A stretch of DNA of 64,000 nt from Roseicyclus mahoneyensis (GCF_003148775.1 NZ_QGGW01000005.1:211385-275384); one strand, 5' to 3'. Positions 17,636-27,320 are shown, numbered from the stretch's first letter. Program-made: numbers and translations. The notes: generated by a model from the sequence alone, not told the origin.

Positions 17636-20461
17636 TCATCGGCCGATCTTCCAGGCGAGGGATTTCGGGCCCCGGCCCACGGGCGAGGCGAGCGGCGGTA
17701 GTGCGGGGTGCGCCTCGCGCGGGGCGGGGCATTTCTCGATCCGCACGCGTAGATCGAACCACGCGGCCTGCCCGGTGATCGGGTCGGAATTGGCCCAGCG
17801 GTGCCCGTCGCCCTTGGGCGGCAGCAGTTCGTGGATCAGGTGGTTGAGCAAAAAGCCGCGTGTCGCCTCGGGCGCGTCGGGGTCGAGCGCCCAGGCTCCC
17901 TTGCGCTTGCCGATGGCGTTCCACGTCCAGACGGTGTTGGGGTTGAGCGCTGCCATGTGGGCCACCGGCACCGTGATTTCCCCATGGGGCGAGGTGACGC
18001 GCCCCCATGAACCTTCGGTGAAGCCGTGGTCTTCCCACAGGTTCGTCGGCAGGTAGAGCGGGTTTTCGCCGTGGATCTGTCTAAGCCAGGCGTTCTGGCT
18101 GCCCCAGGAATGATACATCGCCATCGGGCGCTGGGTCAGCGCATGGAGCGGGTAGGCGGCGGTGTCGATCGCGGCCTGCTCGAACGGCTCATACCAGACG
18201 GGCAGCGGGTCCATCGTGGCCTTGATGCGGGTGCGCAGGTGGTCGGGCGGCTGGTGCGGGCCATGGCCTTCGGCGGCAAGCTGGAAGCGGCGGAGCGGTT
18301 CCAGCCAGAGGTTGAAGATGTACGGTTGCGGACTGTCGTAGAGGCCGAGCGACACCGCCCATTCCTGATAGGCCATGTTCCAGGGTTTGTAGAACTGGGC
18401 CGCCTCGGGGATGTGGTGGGTGAAGTGGCTGCCGTTCTCGATGTAGCGGGCGAGTTGTTCGGGATTGGGCGCACCGCGCCCGGTCGCAGTGCCATCGTTG
18501 CGAAACCCCATCAGCGGGCCGATGCCGGGGCGGCGTTCGTGGCGGGTGATGTAATCGGCGTAGTCGGCATAGGCGGGGCTACCGTCATCCGCCACGAAGC
18601 CCGGCAGACCAAGGCGCGCGCCGAGGTCCAGCAGCACCGACTGGAAGCCCCTTACATCGCGGTCGGGCGCCACCACGGGCCAGCGGATCGCATCGCCCGC
18701 GGCATCGGCCTCGGAGATCGGGCGGTCGAGCAGGCTGATGCAGTCATGGCGTTCCAGATAGGTCGTGTCGGGCAAGATCAGGTCGGCATAGGCCACCATC
18801 TCCGAGGAATAGGCATCGGAATAGATGATGCGCGGGATGACATAGTCGCCCGTCTCGGGATCTGTGTCGGTCAGCATCTCGATGGTGCGCGCGGTCCCCA
18901 TGGAGGAATTCCACGCCATGTTCGCCATGTAGAGAAACAGCGTGTCGATGCGGTAGGGATCGCCCGCATGGGCGTTGGAGATCACCATATGCATCAGCCC
19001 ATGGGCCGACAGCGGGTTTTCCCAGGTGAAGGCCTTGTCGATCCGCTGCGCGCGGCCGTCGGCGTCAAGCGCCAGATCCTCGGGGCCCATCGGATAGCCC
19101 AGATGGGGGCCTTTCAGCGGCTGGCCGGGGGTGGCGGTGGCGTGGGGCTTGGGGTGCGCTTCGGGCGGTTTGGGGTAGGGCGGCTTGAAGCGGAAGCCGC
19201 CCGGCGTTTCGACCGTGCCGAGCAGGATCTGCAAAAGGTGCAGCGCGCGCGCGGTCTGGAAGCCGTTGGAATGGGCCGAGATGCCGCGCATGGCGTGCAT
19301 GGCGACGGGGCGGCCGATCATCGTCTCCTGGCGCTCGCCGCGGAAATCGGTCCAGGGCTGGGGGATCTCGATCGCCTCGTCGAAGGCCACGCGGGCAAGC
19401 TCGGCGGCCAGCGCGTGGATGCGGGGCGCGGGGATGCCGCAGCGACCCGCCACCGCCTCGGGGGCGTAGTCGTCCGACAGGTAGCGTTCGGCGAGGATCT
19501 GGAACACCGGGCGGTGTGTGATGCCCGCCCTCCTGTAGCCATGCGCCAGCCCCGGTTTCACACCCGGCGCGTCAAAGGCCGTGGGCAGGCCGGTCGCGCG
19601 GTCGAGCACGAGCGGCTTGCCGCGCGCGTCGCGCAGGAACAGGCCGTTTTCCGGGCTGGCGGGGTCTTCGTTCACCAGCACGGGCGCATTGGTGAAGCGT
19701 GTGAGGTAGTCGAGGTCGATCTTGCCCGCCTTGAGCAGGCAATGGATCAGCGACAAGATCAACAGCCCGTCGGTGCCGGGCGTGATCCCGATCCAATCAT
19801 CGGCGACGGCGTTGTAGCCGGTGCGGATCGGGTTGATGCCGATGACGCGTGCGCCGCGCGCCTTGAGCTTGCCCAGCCCCATCTTGATGGGGTTGCTGTC
19901 ATGATCCTCGGCCACGCCGAACAAAAGCAGCAGCTTGGTGCGTTCCCAATCCGGCTGGCCGAATTCCCAAAAGGCGCCGCCCATCGTATAGATGCCGGCG
20001 GCGGCCATGTTGACGGAGCAGAACCCGCCATGGGCTGCGTAGTTGGGTGTGCCGAAGGCTTGCGCCCACCAGCTGGTCAGCGATTGCGACTGGTCGCGCC
20101 CGGTGAAGAAGGCCAGTTTCTGAGGCGCCGTCTCGCGCAGCGGCGCCATCCAGTCGACGGCCGTCTGCAGCGCTTCGTCCCAGGTGATTTCCTCGAACTG
20201 GCCCGATCCGCGCGGGCCTGTCCGGCGGAGCGGCGCGCGCAGCCGTGACGGCGCGTTGACCTGCATGATCCCCGCGCTGCCCTTGGCGCAGAGCACGCCC
20301 TTGTTCACCGGATGGTCCCGGTTGCCTTCGATATAGGCGACACGGCCCGCCTTCAGGTGCACGTCGATGCCGCAACGGCAGGCGCACATGTAGCAGGTGG
20401 TCTTGCGGACCTCGTCCGAGACCCGTGGCGACAGGTCGAGATGTGGTTCAGGGTGACCCAT
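17636..20461 (-). CDS. soeA: molybdopterin oxidoreductase catalytic subunit, SoeA-like sulfite dehydrogenase
   Basis: A 941-residue member of the DMSO reductase superfamily. The N-terminal motif CYMCACRCGIDVHLKAGR...GVLCAKG supplies the [4Fe-4S] Cys set. FTGRDQSQSLTSWWAQAFG and GGFCSVNMAA follow in the Mo-bis-MGD domain, and the C-terminal domain has the PLHALTQRPM block. There is no Tat signal, so it should be cytoplasmic, as for SoeA and unlike most DmsA or PsrA proteins. The start is ATG at 20461 with GGGAGGG upstream. Length, missing Tat signal and the Fe-S/DmsC-like partners point to the SoeABC sulfite-to-sulfate enzyme; thiosulfate or polysulfide chemistry is the alternative. Confidence 0.85.
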   Translation of the reverse strand: MGHPEPHLDLSPRVSDEVRKTTCYMCACRCGIDVHLKAGRVAYIEGNRDHPVNKGVLCAKGSAGIMQVNAPSRLRAPLRRTGPRGSGQFEEITWDEALQTAVDWMAPLRETAPQKLAFFTGRDQSQSLTSWWAQAFGTPNYAAHGGFCSVNMAAAGIYTMGGAFWEFGQPDWERTKLLLLFGVAEDHDSNPIKMGLGKLKARGARVIGINPIRTGYNAVADDWIGITPGTDGLLILSLIHCLLKAGKIDLDYLTRFTNAPVLVNEDPASPENGLFLRDARGKPLVLDRATGLPTAFDAPGVKPGLAHGYRRAGITHRPVFQILAERYLSDDYAPEAVAGRCGIPAPRIHALAAELARVAFDEAIEIPQPWTDFRGERQETMIGRPVAMHAMRGISAHSNGFQTARALHLLQILLGTVETPGGFRFKPPYPKPPEAHPKPHATATPGQPLKGPHLGYPMGPEDLALDADGRAQRIDKAFTWENPLSAHGLMHMVISNAHAGDPYRIDTLFLYMANMAWNSSMGTARTIEMLTDTDPETGDYVIPRIIYSDAYSSEMVAYADLILPDTTYLERHDCISLLDRPISEADAAGDAIRWPVVAPDRDVRGFQSVLLDLGARLGLPGFVADDGSPAYADYADYITRHERRPGIGPLMGFRNDGTATGRGAPNPEQLARYIENGSHFTHHIPEAAQFYKPWNMAYQEWAVSLGLYDSPQPYIFNLWLEPLRRFQLAAEGHGPHQPPDHLRTRIKATMDPLPVWYEPFEQAAIDTAAYPLHALTQRPMAMYHSWGSQNAWLRQIHGENPLYLPTNLWEDHGFTEGSWGRVTSPHGEITVPVAHMAALNPNTVWTWNAIGKRKGAWALDPDAPEATRGFLLNHLIHELLPPKGDGHRWANSDPITGQAAWFDLRVRIEKCPAPREAHPALPPLASPVGRGPKSLAWKIGR

Positions 20462-20571
20462 CCGCCCTCCCCGCGGTCGAGTTGTCCGAGTGCAAGGTTT
20501 GGCCGGGTGGGCGCCGGGATGCAATGGCCCCCGGGGCGATCCGCGAAGAATGGGCGCAGTGTAAACGCAAG

Positions 20572-20600
20572 TTGACAGTTTGGAGGCGGGCTCCGATAGT
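20572..20600 (+). promoter_or_regulatory. sigma70-type promoter of the FrhB/BciB-like gene
   Basis: TTGACA (20572-20577) and GATAGT (20595-20600) are separated by exactly 17 bp, with the ATG at 20629. The -35 is a perfect consensus match and the leader would be only about 20 nt. It lies in the divergent gap between this gene and soeA. Confidence 0.75.
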
Positions 20601-20628
20601 GGGGACTGCCTCAGGACCGGACCCGCCC

Positions 20629-21897
20629 ATGCCCAAGGATCTTTCCCCGCCCGGTCTGACCGTGCCTGCCCTGACAGGGGCCGCCCGGCCCGGTCTGTGC
20701 ACCGATTGCGGCGTCAGCCGCATGGGCGACGGGCGCGCCTGCGGCCGGGCCTGCCAGTTCATTCAGCCCGATTACGAGGGACTGGAGGCGCGGGTGCATG
20801 GCCGCGTGGCCGATCCCGCCGCGGGGGAGGAGGCGTTTTTCGGTGTCACCCAGCGCATGATCCGCGCCCGCCTGACGCCGCCTGCCGATGGCGCGCAATG
20901 GACCGGAATCACCACGGCGCTGGCCGCCCGGTTGCTGCAACAAGGCGCCGTCGATGCGGTGCTGGCCGTCCGCCCGCACCCCGATGACAGATGGCGCCCC
21001 GAGCCGGTGATCGTGACCGACCCGGCCGCGCTGGCACAATGTCGCGGCATGCGCATGGGCTACGCGCCCACGCTTGCGGCGCTGGAGCCTGCCGCCGTCG
21101 CGGGGCACAGGCGGATCGCGGTGATCGGCATTCCCTGTCAGGTCTACGCCCTGCGCGCGCTGGAGCAGGAACTGGGGTTCGAACAGATCCTCGTCATCGG
21201 AACGCCATGTTCCGACAACACCACGACCGAGAATTTCCACGAATTCCTCGCCCTTCTCGACGACCGCCCCGACACCATCTCCTACCTCGAGTTCCGCGCC
21301 GATTACCGGGTGGAACTGCGTTTCGACGATGGCCGCCCGACGCGGACGGTGCCGTTTCTCAAGCTGCCGATCTCGAAGCTCAGGGCGGATTTCTTTCCCA
21401 TGACCTGCAAGACCTGCGTCGATTATACCAACCGTCTGTCCGACATCACGGTGGGCTACATGGGCGGCGATGGCGATCAATGGGTGATCGCGCGCAATGC
21501 ACGCGGGGCCGGGATGCTGGCCGCGATCGAGGATCAGCTGCGTGTCGTGCCGCTGACCGACAAGGGCAAGCGCGGCGGCGCCGTCAAGGGGTTCTTGGCC
21601 AATACCGAGCGCGCGGCGGGCGGGCTGCCGCTGCGGTCGATGCCGGACTGGGCGCGGCCGATCGTGAGCTTCTTGCAACCGCGCATCGGCCCGCGCGGGC
21701 TGGAATTCGCCCGCGCCCGCGTCGAGATGAAGGCGATCGAGACCATCTTGCACCTGCGCCGCGCCCATCCCGCGCGGATCAAGAACATGGTGCCCGCCCA
21801 TGTCTGGCGGGTCGCCGCGCGCTACGGGCTTGTCCCCTCCGAGCAAGAGACCCGCGAGGATGCACAGACGGTCAAGACGACGGTAAAGAAACCGTAA
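20629..21897 (+). CDS. coenzyme F420 hydrogenase beta-subunit (FrhB/BciB-like) iron-sulfur flavoprotein
   Basis: A 422-residue FrhB-family protein. The N-terminus has CTDCGVSRMGDGRACGRAC, a Cys-rich cluster motif. The central block VIGIPCQVYALRALE and IGTPCSDNTT is typical of FrhB/BciB, and MTCKTCVDYTNRLSDITVGYMGG supplies more cluster Cys. The start is ATG at 20629 downstream of a strong promoter. Relatives include 8-vinyl chlorophyllide reductase BciB and F420-dependent subunits. No photosynthesis or F420 genes are visible, so the reaction is open; its position divergent from soeA may hint at a redox role linked to sulfur metabolism. Confidence 0.75.
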   Translation: MPKDLSPPGLTVPALTGAARPGLCTDCGVSRMGDGRACGRACQFIQPDYEGLEARVHGRVADPAAGEEAFFGVTQRMIRARLTPPADGAQWTGITTALAARLLQQGAVDAVLAVRPHPDDRWRPEPVIVTDPAALAQCRGMRMGYAPTLAALEPAAVAGHRRIAVIGIPCQVYALRALEQELGFEQILVIGTPCSDNTTTENFHEFLALLDDRPDTISYLEFRADYRVELRFDDGRPTRTVPFLKLPISKLRADFFPMTCKTCVDYTNRLSDITVGYMGGDGDQWVIARNARGAGMLAAIEDQLRVVPLTDKGKRGGAVKGFLANTERAAGGLPLRSMPDWARPIVSFLQPRIGPRGLEFARARVEMKAIETILHLRRAHPARIKNMVPAHVWRVAARYGLVPSEQETREDAQTVKTTVKKP

Positions 21898-21903
21898 AGA
21901 GCC

Positions 21904-21966
21904 TTCTTCGTTTCGAAAATATCCCGGGGGAGTCGCGCCTTGCGCGACGGGGGCAGAGCCCCCGCC
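21904..21966. repeat. intergenic structured repeat, copy 2 (inverted)
   Basis: Between two convergent genes. Read on the minus strand it is a GGGGGCTCTGCCCCC hairpin, a GTCGCGCAAGGCGCGAC hairpin, then CTCCCCCGGGATATTT followed by TCGAAACGAAGAAG. It carries the same parts as the other three copies, in the opposite orientation. Confidence 0.75.
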
Positions 21967-21994
21967 GACATCTCCAAACCGTGGTGCCCTTGGG

Positions 21995-23182
21995 TCAGTG
22001 AATGACCATCAGCCCCTCGCGCACGAGGCGGCGCACCAGAACCAGCTTGCCCGCCTCATCCAGATCGCCGGGCAGATCGCCCACCCGGACATCGCGGGCG
22101 GTGATGGCGAAGCCGAGCGTTTCTCGGGCGAAATCGGGCAGCTCGATCTCGGTGCCCTGACACACGAGGCGCACGGTGCCCTCCTCCTCGATATGGGTCA
22201 TGTCGTGGATCAGGTGCGGGCGCGCGCCGACGCGGCTGTCGATGTCGAGCTCCCTGAGCTTGACCAGCTGGGCCATCTGCCCCTCGACCCGCGGCACGCG
22301 ACCGGTGAGGAAATCTTGCTTGAAGCTTTCCATCAGCTTGCCCAGTGGCGCGGCCCCTGCGATCAGACCCAGCATCTGTTCGAAATCGTCTTGATGCGCG
22401 GCAAAGTCATATCCGGGGCTGGCGTAACCCGGTGGCAGGGCGCGGCGCAGGCGCGGCTCGCGGTGGGCCATGATGTTGACCGCCTCGACCAGCACATCGG
22501 CCCATGTCCGGCACATCAGCCCGGTCGTGATGTGCAGGGACGGCTCGCCGGTTGCGACCGCATCATGGGCCAGCCCGCGCGGCACATAGAGCATGTCGCC
22601 CGGCTGCAGCACGAAACGGTCTGTTTCCGCACCCACCTGCACAAGGCCGGGGTCGAAGCCCTGCGATGTCAGGGGCAGTTCGATGGGCGTGTCGTAGAAG
22701 CGCCATTCCTTGCTGCCCGCGATCTGTAGCACGATCACGTCATGGTCGTCGTAATGGGCGTTGAAGCCCTGACTCTGGGCCTGGGTCATGTAGATGTTGG
22801 TCTGCACCCGACTTGAAAACACCGCCTCGAGCGCGCGGCAAAAGCGGGCGAGCCTGGGCAGGCGTTCGTGCAGACCCGACAAGATCACGGTGGAGCCGTC
22901 GGCGAACAGCTGGTTCACGCGCACCGGATCGATGAAGCCGGATTCATAGGCATAATCGGCCGGCGTGATGTCGCCTGCCGACCGCGTCACGGTGATCTCG
23001 GGCACGGACAGGCCCATGGTCGTGACCACCCGGTCGATGTCGTCGAAGCTCAGGAGATCGCCGTAATAGTCGGGATCGTTCCGGGCGACGCGCAGGGGCT
23101 TTTTTTCGAAATGATCAGCGAAGAAAGTGGCTGGGGTGATCGGGGCGATGGTCCAGTCGAAATTGTAATCTGAGGATGTCAT
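21995..23182 (-). CDS. JmjC/cupin_4 2-oxoglutarate- and Fe(II)-dependent protein hydroxylase
   Basis: A 395-residue cupin_4 oxygenase of the YcfD/NO66/MINA type. The iron triad is H143-x-D145 (in NAHYDDHDV) and H206 (in PRGLAHDA). GSKEWRFY follows the first motif as in ribosomal oxygenases, and the C-terminal part is helical with a winged-helix-like end. Known relatives hydroxylate Arg or His of ribosomal proteins in the cytoplasm. The gene is divergent from a small Tat-exported protein, with a 7-bp-arm inverted repeat between them. The target may be a ribosomal protein or that neighbour; sequence does not settle it. Confidence 0.85.
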   Translation of the reverse strand: MTSSDYNFDWTIAPITPATFFADHFEKKPLRVARNDPDYYGDLLSFDDIDRVVTTMGLSVPEITVTRSAGDITPADYAYESGFIDPVRVNQLFADGSTVILSGLHERLPRLARFCRALEAVFSSRVQTNIYMTQAQSQGFNAHYDDHDVIVLQIAGSKEWRFYDTPIELPLTSQGFDPGLVQVGAETDRFVLQPGDMLYVPRGLAHDAVATGEPSLHITTGLMCRTWADVLVEAVNIMAHREPRLRRALPPGYASPGYDFAAHQDDFEQMLGLIAGAAPLGKLMESFKQDFLTGRVPRVEGQMAQLVKLRELDIDSRVGARPHLIHDMTHIEEEGTVRLVCQGTEIELPDFARETLGFAITARDVRVGDLPGDLDEAGKLVLVRRLVREGLMVIH

Positions 23183-23204
23183 GGGTGCTCACGGAATGGG
23201 TTGC

Positions 23205-23230
23205 GTATCACGGGTTTGGCACTGTGATAC
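23205..23230. promoter_or_regulatory. inverted repeat in the JmjC/Tat-peptide divergent gap
   Basis: GTATCAC (23205-23211) and GTGATAC (23224-23230) form perfect 7-bp arms around a 12-bp spacer, 22 bp from the JmjC start codon. The placement fits an operator acting on the oxygenase gene and possibly on the divergent peptide gene. The binding protein is unknown. Confidence 0.5.
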
Positions 23231-23361
23231 TCAGAACATGGCAAAGGTCAGGCGTCCATACCTCCCACACAGCGGGAAAACCCGAGATTGACCGGGCAAG
23301 TGGCCTCTGCGAAGGTTAAATCGGGACCAAGCAAGACAGCGGGCAACAGGAGACACGTGCC

Positions 23362-23661
23362 ATGTCCAGCGATGATAAGACGACGCCGAAGACGCTGACC
23401 GACAGCGACATCAAGACCGAACACCAGTCGGGCCGCCGCAATTTCCTTGGCCTGATGGCCGTGGGGGGCGCTGCCGGGGCAGCCGCCGCCCTGACCGGCG
23501 GTCAGGCGCAGGCGCAATCTACCGACAGTGACAACGGCAACTGGACAGACCGCGGCGGCTGCGGGCGCGGCGGCGGCGGCCTTTACAGCGGCCGGACCGA
23601 TGCCGACAATGGCAACATCACCGATCGGGCTGGCTACGGACGGGGCGCGCCCTATTGCTGA
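23362..23661 (+). CDS. small Tat-exported protein with two DxDxG repeats
   Basis: A 99-residue protein. Residues 1-52 hold a Tat signal (GRRNFLGLM, then a hydrophobic Ala/Gly stretch ending in AQA). The mature part, near 47 residues, consists of two copies of the pattern TDxDNGNxTDRxGxGRG separated by a Gly-rich linker; 13 of 18 positions are identical. Each copy contains DxDxG, a calcium-loop-like motif. Two Cys are present, one of them the last residue. A good AGGAG site precedes ATG 23362, and a strong terminator follows. I do not recognise the family. Tat export implies folding or modification in the cytoplasm first, and the divergent JmjC hydroxylase is an obvious candidate modifier. Confidence 0.8.
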   Translation: MSSDDKTTPKTLTDSDIKTEHQSGRRNFLGLMAVGGAAGAAAALTGGQAQAQSTDSDNGNWTDRGGCGRGGGGLYSGRTDADNGNITDRAGYGRGAPYC

Positions 23662-23686
23662 GGCTCTGACCTGCTGATCGATGGAA

Positions 23687-23713
23687 AACGCGGCTCCTCT
23701 GAGCCGCGTTTTT
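23687..23713 (+). terminator. rho-independent terminator of the small Tat-protein gene
   Basis: A perfect 10-bp stem AACGCGGCTC/GAGCCGCGTT with a CTCT loop, followed by a short T run. It lies 26 bp after the stop codon and can also end the convergent minus-strand gene. Confidence 0.88.
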
Positions 23714-23731
23714 CGTGTCTGGCCTCGCGCC

Positions 23732-24433
23732 TCAAATCATCTTTATGACGTCCTTGTCGATCGCCAGAACATACCCCTTGCGGGCGATGTTCTTGATCAA
23801 GAGCTCGCTCACGATCTGGTTGCCCAGCGTGTCGCGCAACCGCTTGATGCGGGTCGCGCCCGCCGCCTCATCGGCGTCGGTCTCGTGCTTGCCCGAGACC
23901 ATCGCCTCGATCTGCGCGCCCGACAGCACCTCGTCGTCCAGCCGCGCCTCGGCCAGCACCGACAGGGTTTCCATCGCAGCATCGGTCAGCTTGAATTCAA
24001 GGTTGTTGATCAAGACAACCCGTTCCTCGCGGCTCAGGATCAGCGACGACACCTGGATGCCCTGCCGTTCGATCTGGCCCATCCGCCGATTCAGCGTGAC
24101 GATGGTGACAAGGAACACGAGGCAGGCGACCAGCAGCGCGGTCGAGAATATCATCAGCACGAAGATCACCGCGCGGTAGCTTTCCAGCACCTTGGCAAAC
24201 GAGGTTCCGGTCTGGGCCAGAACCTCCAGCACGCGGGTGGCATCGGGGTTTCGGACATCATTGAGCACGAAGACCTCGGCCACCGCCGCGTTGAAGGCAT
24301 CGGCATCGGGAAGGTACAGGAACAACAGTACCGCCGACGTCACAAGGACCGTGACGACCGCCAGAACACCCAGTTGCACCACGCGGGTCGAGGCGATCCG
24401 CGTTTCAGAAACGGAGGAAGAATTCTCCGGCAT
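23732..24433 (-). CDS. membrane-anchored winged-helix protein
   Basis: A 233-residue protein with two hydrophobic segments (about 20-42 and 88-112) and a cytoplasmic C-terminal domain. The end reads RIKRLRDTLG...LLIKNIARKGYVLAIDK, which resembles the recognition helix and wing of OmpR/PhoB-type DNA-binding domains (the RGxGYxL pattern). In ToxR/CadC-type regulators the DNA-binding domain is N-terminal, so this topology is reversed. The start overlaps the upstream small secreted protein gene by 29 nt. Role as a transcription regulator is inferred, and no signal input is identifiable. Confidence 0.7.
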   Translation of the reverse strand: MPENSSSVSETRIASTRVVQLGVLAVVTVLVTSAVLLFLYLPDADAFNAAVAEVFVLNDVRNPDATRVLEVLAQTGTSFAKVLESYRAVIFVLMIFSTALLVACLVFLVTIVTLNRRMGQIERQGIQVSSLILSREERVVLINNLEFKLTDAAMETLSVLAEARLDDEVLSGAQIEAMVSGKHETDADEAAGATRIKRLRDTLGNQIVSELLIKNIARKGYVLAIDKDVIKMI

Positions 24434-24695
24434 CGGCTCTCCTCGGGGTGAGGCCCGAAGAATCGAAGACCGACACCACCTGCAACAACTCCCAACCGCC
24501 CTGCGCGATGCGGGCCGCGATCAGGGGCGCGGCGGCCCCGACCGAACAGGCATCGGCAGGCAGTTCGATCACACCGTAGTGCAGTCTGAGGGGGTTATCC
24601 ATCTTTGCGCGATAGTCGGCGTAGCAATCGGCAAGAGCGGGGCCAGCCATGAGGCTGGCGGCGGCGGCGAAAAGCAGGGTGCGGAGGTGGGTCAT
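24405..24695 (-). CDS. small secreted protein with a DUF4177-like pattern
   Basis: A 96-residue protein with a cleavable Sec signal (MTHLRTLLFAAAASLMAGPALA) and a mature part of about 74 residues carrying two Cys. AARIAQGGWELLQVV followed by a terminal FFLRF resembles the short DUF4177 fold (GWELV...FF), but the match is weak. The start is ATG at 24695. It overlaps the winged-helix gene and is probably co-transcribed with it. Function unknown. Confidence 0.65.
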   Translation of the reverse strand: MTHLRTLLFAAAASLMAGPALADCYADYRAKMDNPLRLHYGVIELPADACSVGAAAPLIAARIAQGGWELLQVVSVFDSSGLTPRRADAGEFFLRF

Positions 24696-24799
24696 GGCAT
24701 GCTCGATAGATGAAACGGGGCCCCTGTGCCGGGGCATCTGAGACAAGACATGCCGCGGAGGGGGGCTGACATGCAATGACAGCGCCGATTTTCCGCCCC

Positions 24800-24812
24800 G
24801 TTATCGGATAAC
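24800..24812. promoter_or_regulatory. 13-bp perfect palindrome in a divergent intergenic region
   Basis: GTTATC-G-GATAAC lies between the divergent small secreted-protein genes starting at 24695 (minus) and 24922 (plus). It may be an operator; nothing else supports this. Confidence 0.3.
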
Positions 24813-24921
24813 AGCCCGGCGATATTGAGCGGCAGGGCACGATGCCGCCCGATGGTGTCATCGCGGTCCCCGACGGGGTCGCCCCCCTTTGATACCCATG
24901 ATCCGCCGAAGGAGACGCGCC

Positions 24922-25359
24922 ATGTTCCACACGCTTCGCACGACCCTTTCCGCCGCAGCGCTCAGCGCGCTGCTTGCCGTTGGTGCCATCGGCGCCAGCA
25001 CCGCGCCTGCCCAGGCCGACAGCCGCGACGCGGCAGCGGTCATCGCCGGCATCATCGCGCTCTACGCCATCGGCCGCGCGATTGACGACCGTGGCGATCG
25101 CCGCCCGCCGTCGCAACTGCACCATGTCCCCGCACATCCCCGGCAGATCGTGGCACCCGCGCAGTGTTACCGCGAGTTCCAGACCCGCGACGGGTTTTTC
25201 CGCGGCTATGCCGGGCATTGTCTGCAGCGGAGCACCCATGTTGCCCTGCCGCAGGCCTGCGCACGGGATTACCGGACGGACCGCGGATGGCGGACCTTTT
25301 ACGGCGGGCGCTGCCTGTCCCAGTATGGCTGGGTCCGTGAAGGCCATCGCAGCCACTGA
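24922..25359 (+). CDS. secreted Cys-repeat protein of unknown function
   Basis: A 145-residue protein with a Sec signal (MFHTLRTTLSAAALSALLAV, cleaved near AQA). The mature part has a short hydrophobic stretch (AAAVIAGIIALYAIG) and then two 20-residue repeats that each start and end with Cys: CYREFQT...GHCL and CARDYRT...GRCL. The pairing suggests two small disulfide loops. The start is ATG at 24922 with AAGGAG upstream. I do not recognise the family. A strong hairpin terminator follows. Confidence 0.75.
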   Translation: MFHTLRTTLSAAALSALLAVGAIGASTAPAQADSRDAAAVIAGIIALYAIGRAIDDRGDRRPPSQLHHVPAHPRQIVAPAQCYREFQTRDGFFRGYAGHCLQRSTHVALPQACARDYRTDRGWRTFYGGRCLSQYGWVREGHRSH

Positions 25360-25382
25360 AACCATAATCGAGCAGGCGAGAA

Positions 25383-25415
25383 GGGCGGCTCCCGAACCGG
25401 GGGCCGCCCGTTCTT
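25383..25415 (+). terminator. rho-independent terminator of the Cys-repeat secreted protein gene
   Basis: An 11-bp stem GGGCGGCTCCC/GGGGGCCGCCC (one T-G pair) with loop GAACC, then GTTCTT. It lies 24 bp after the stop and before rnhB. Confidence 0.75.
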
Positions 25416-25447
25416 GTGCCGGACCGGACGGCGTGGGATGAGAGGGC

Positions 25448-26086
25448 ATGGCCCGACCCCGCCCCGATCTGACCTATGAGACCGCCCTGTGCGGGCGCGT
25501 CTGTGGCGTCGATGAAGCCGGGCGCGGCCCGCTGGCGGGCCCGGTTTCGGCGGCCGCCGTGGTGTTGGACCCGTCCAACATCCCCGAGGGGCTGAACGAT
25601 TCCAAGGTCCTGAGCGCCGCGCGCCGCGAGGCCTTGTTCGATCAGATCCACGCGCGGGCCAAGGTCAGTCTGGCCTGGGCCAGCGTGGAGGAGATCGACC
25701 GGCTCAACATCCGCGCGGCGTCCCTTCTGGCGATGCGGCGGGCAGTGGAGGGCTTGGGGTTCGTGCCCGATGCAGCGCTGATCGACGGCAATGCCTGCCC
25801 GGAGGGGTTGCCTTGCCGGGGTGTCACGCTCGTCAAGGGCGACGCGAAAAGCCTCTCGGTCGCGGCCGCTTCGATCATCGCAAAGGTGGCCCGCGACAAG
25901 GTGATGACGGCGCTGGCAGTCGAGTTCCCCGGCTATGGCTGGGAGGTCAACGCAGGCTACCCCACGGCGGCCCACCGCGCCGCCCTACTAGATCTGGGGG
26001 TCACCCCCCACCATAGACGGTCGTTCCGGCCGGTGCACAACATCTTGCTATCAATGCCCATACAACGCATTGATTCCAATAAATAA
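25448..26086 (+). CDS. rnhB: ribonuclease HII
   Basis: A 212-residue RNase HII that removes RNA from RNA-DNA hybrids. [16 protein letters not shown] near residue 20 gives the first two catalytic acids, LIDGN and [22 protein letters not shown] the others, and YPTAAH the C-terminal motif. The start is ATG at 25448. The last codons run into the promoter region of ccrM, and a GANTC site lies inside the 3' end of this gene. Confidence 0.95.
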   Translation: MARPRPDLTYETALCGRVCGVDEAGRGPLAGPVSAAAVVLDPSNIPEGLNDSKVLSAARREALFDQIHARAKVSLAWASVEEIDRLNIRAASLLAMRRAVEGLGFVPDAALIDGNACPEGLPCRGVTLVKGDAKSLSVAAASIIAKVARDKVMTALAVEFPGYGWEVNAGYPTAAHRAALLDLGVTPHHRRSFRPVHNILLSMPIQRIDSNK

Positions 26087-27268
<1,182 letters not shown>

Positions 27269-27320
27269 TCAAGGTTTGAACCGCGGGCCTTGCGCGACGA
27301 CCCGTGCGGCCTGCCCCTTG

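Noticed and set aside
23288..23320. TTGACC as the -35 of the Tat mini-protein gene
   Set aside because: No acceptable -10 lies at 16-18 bp; GAAGGT is a poor match.
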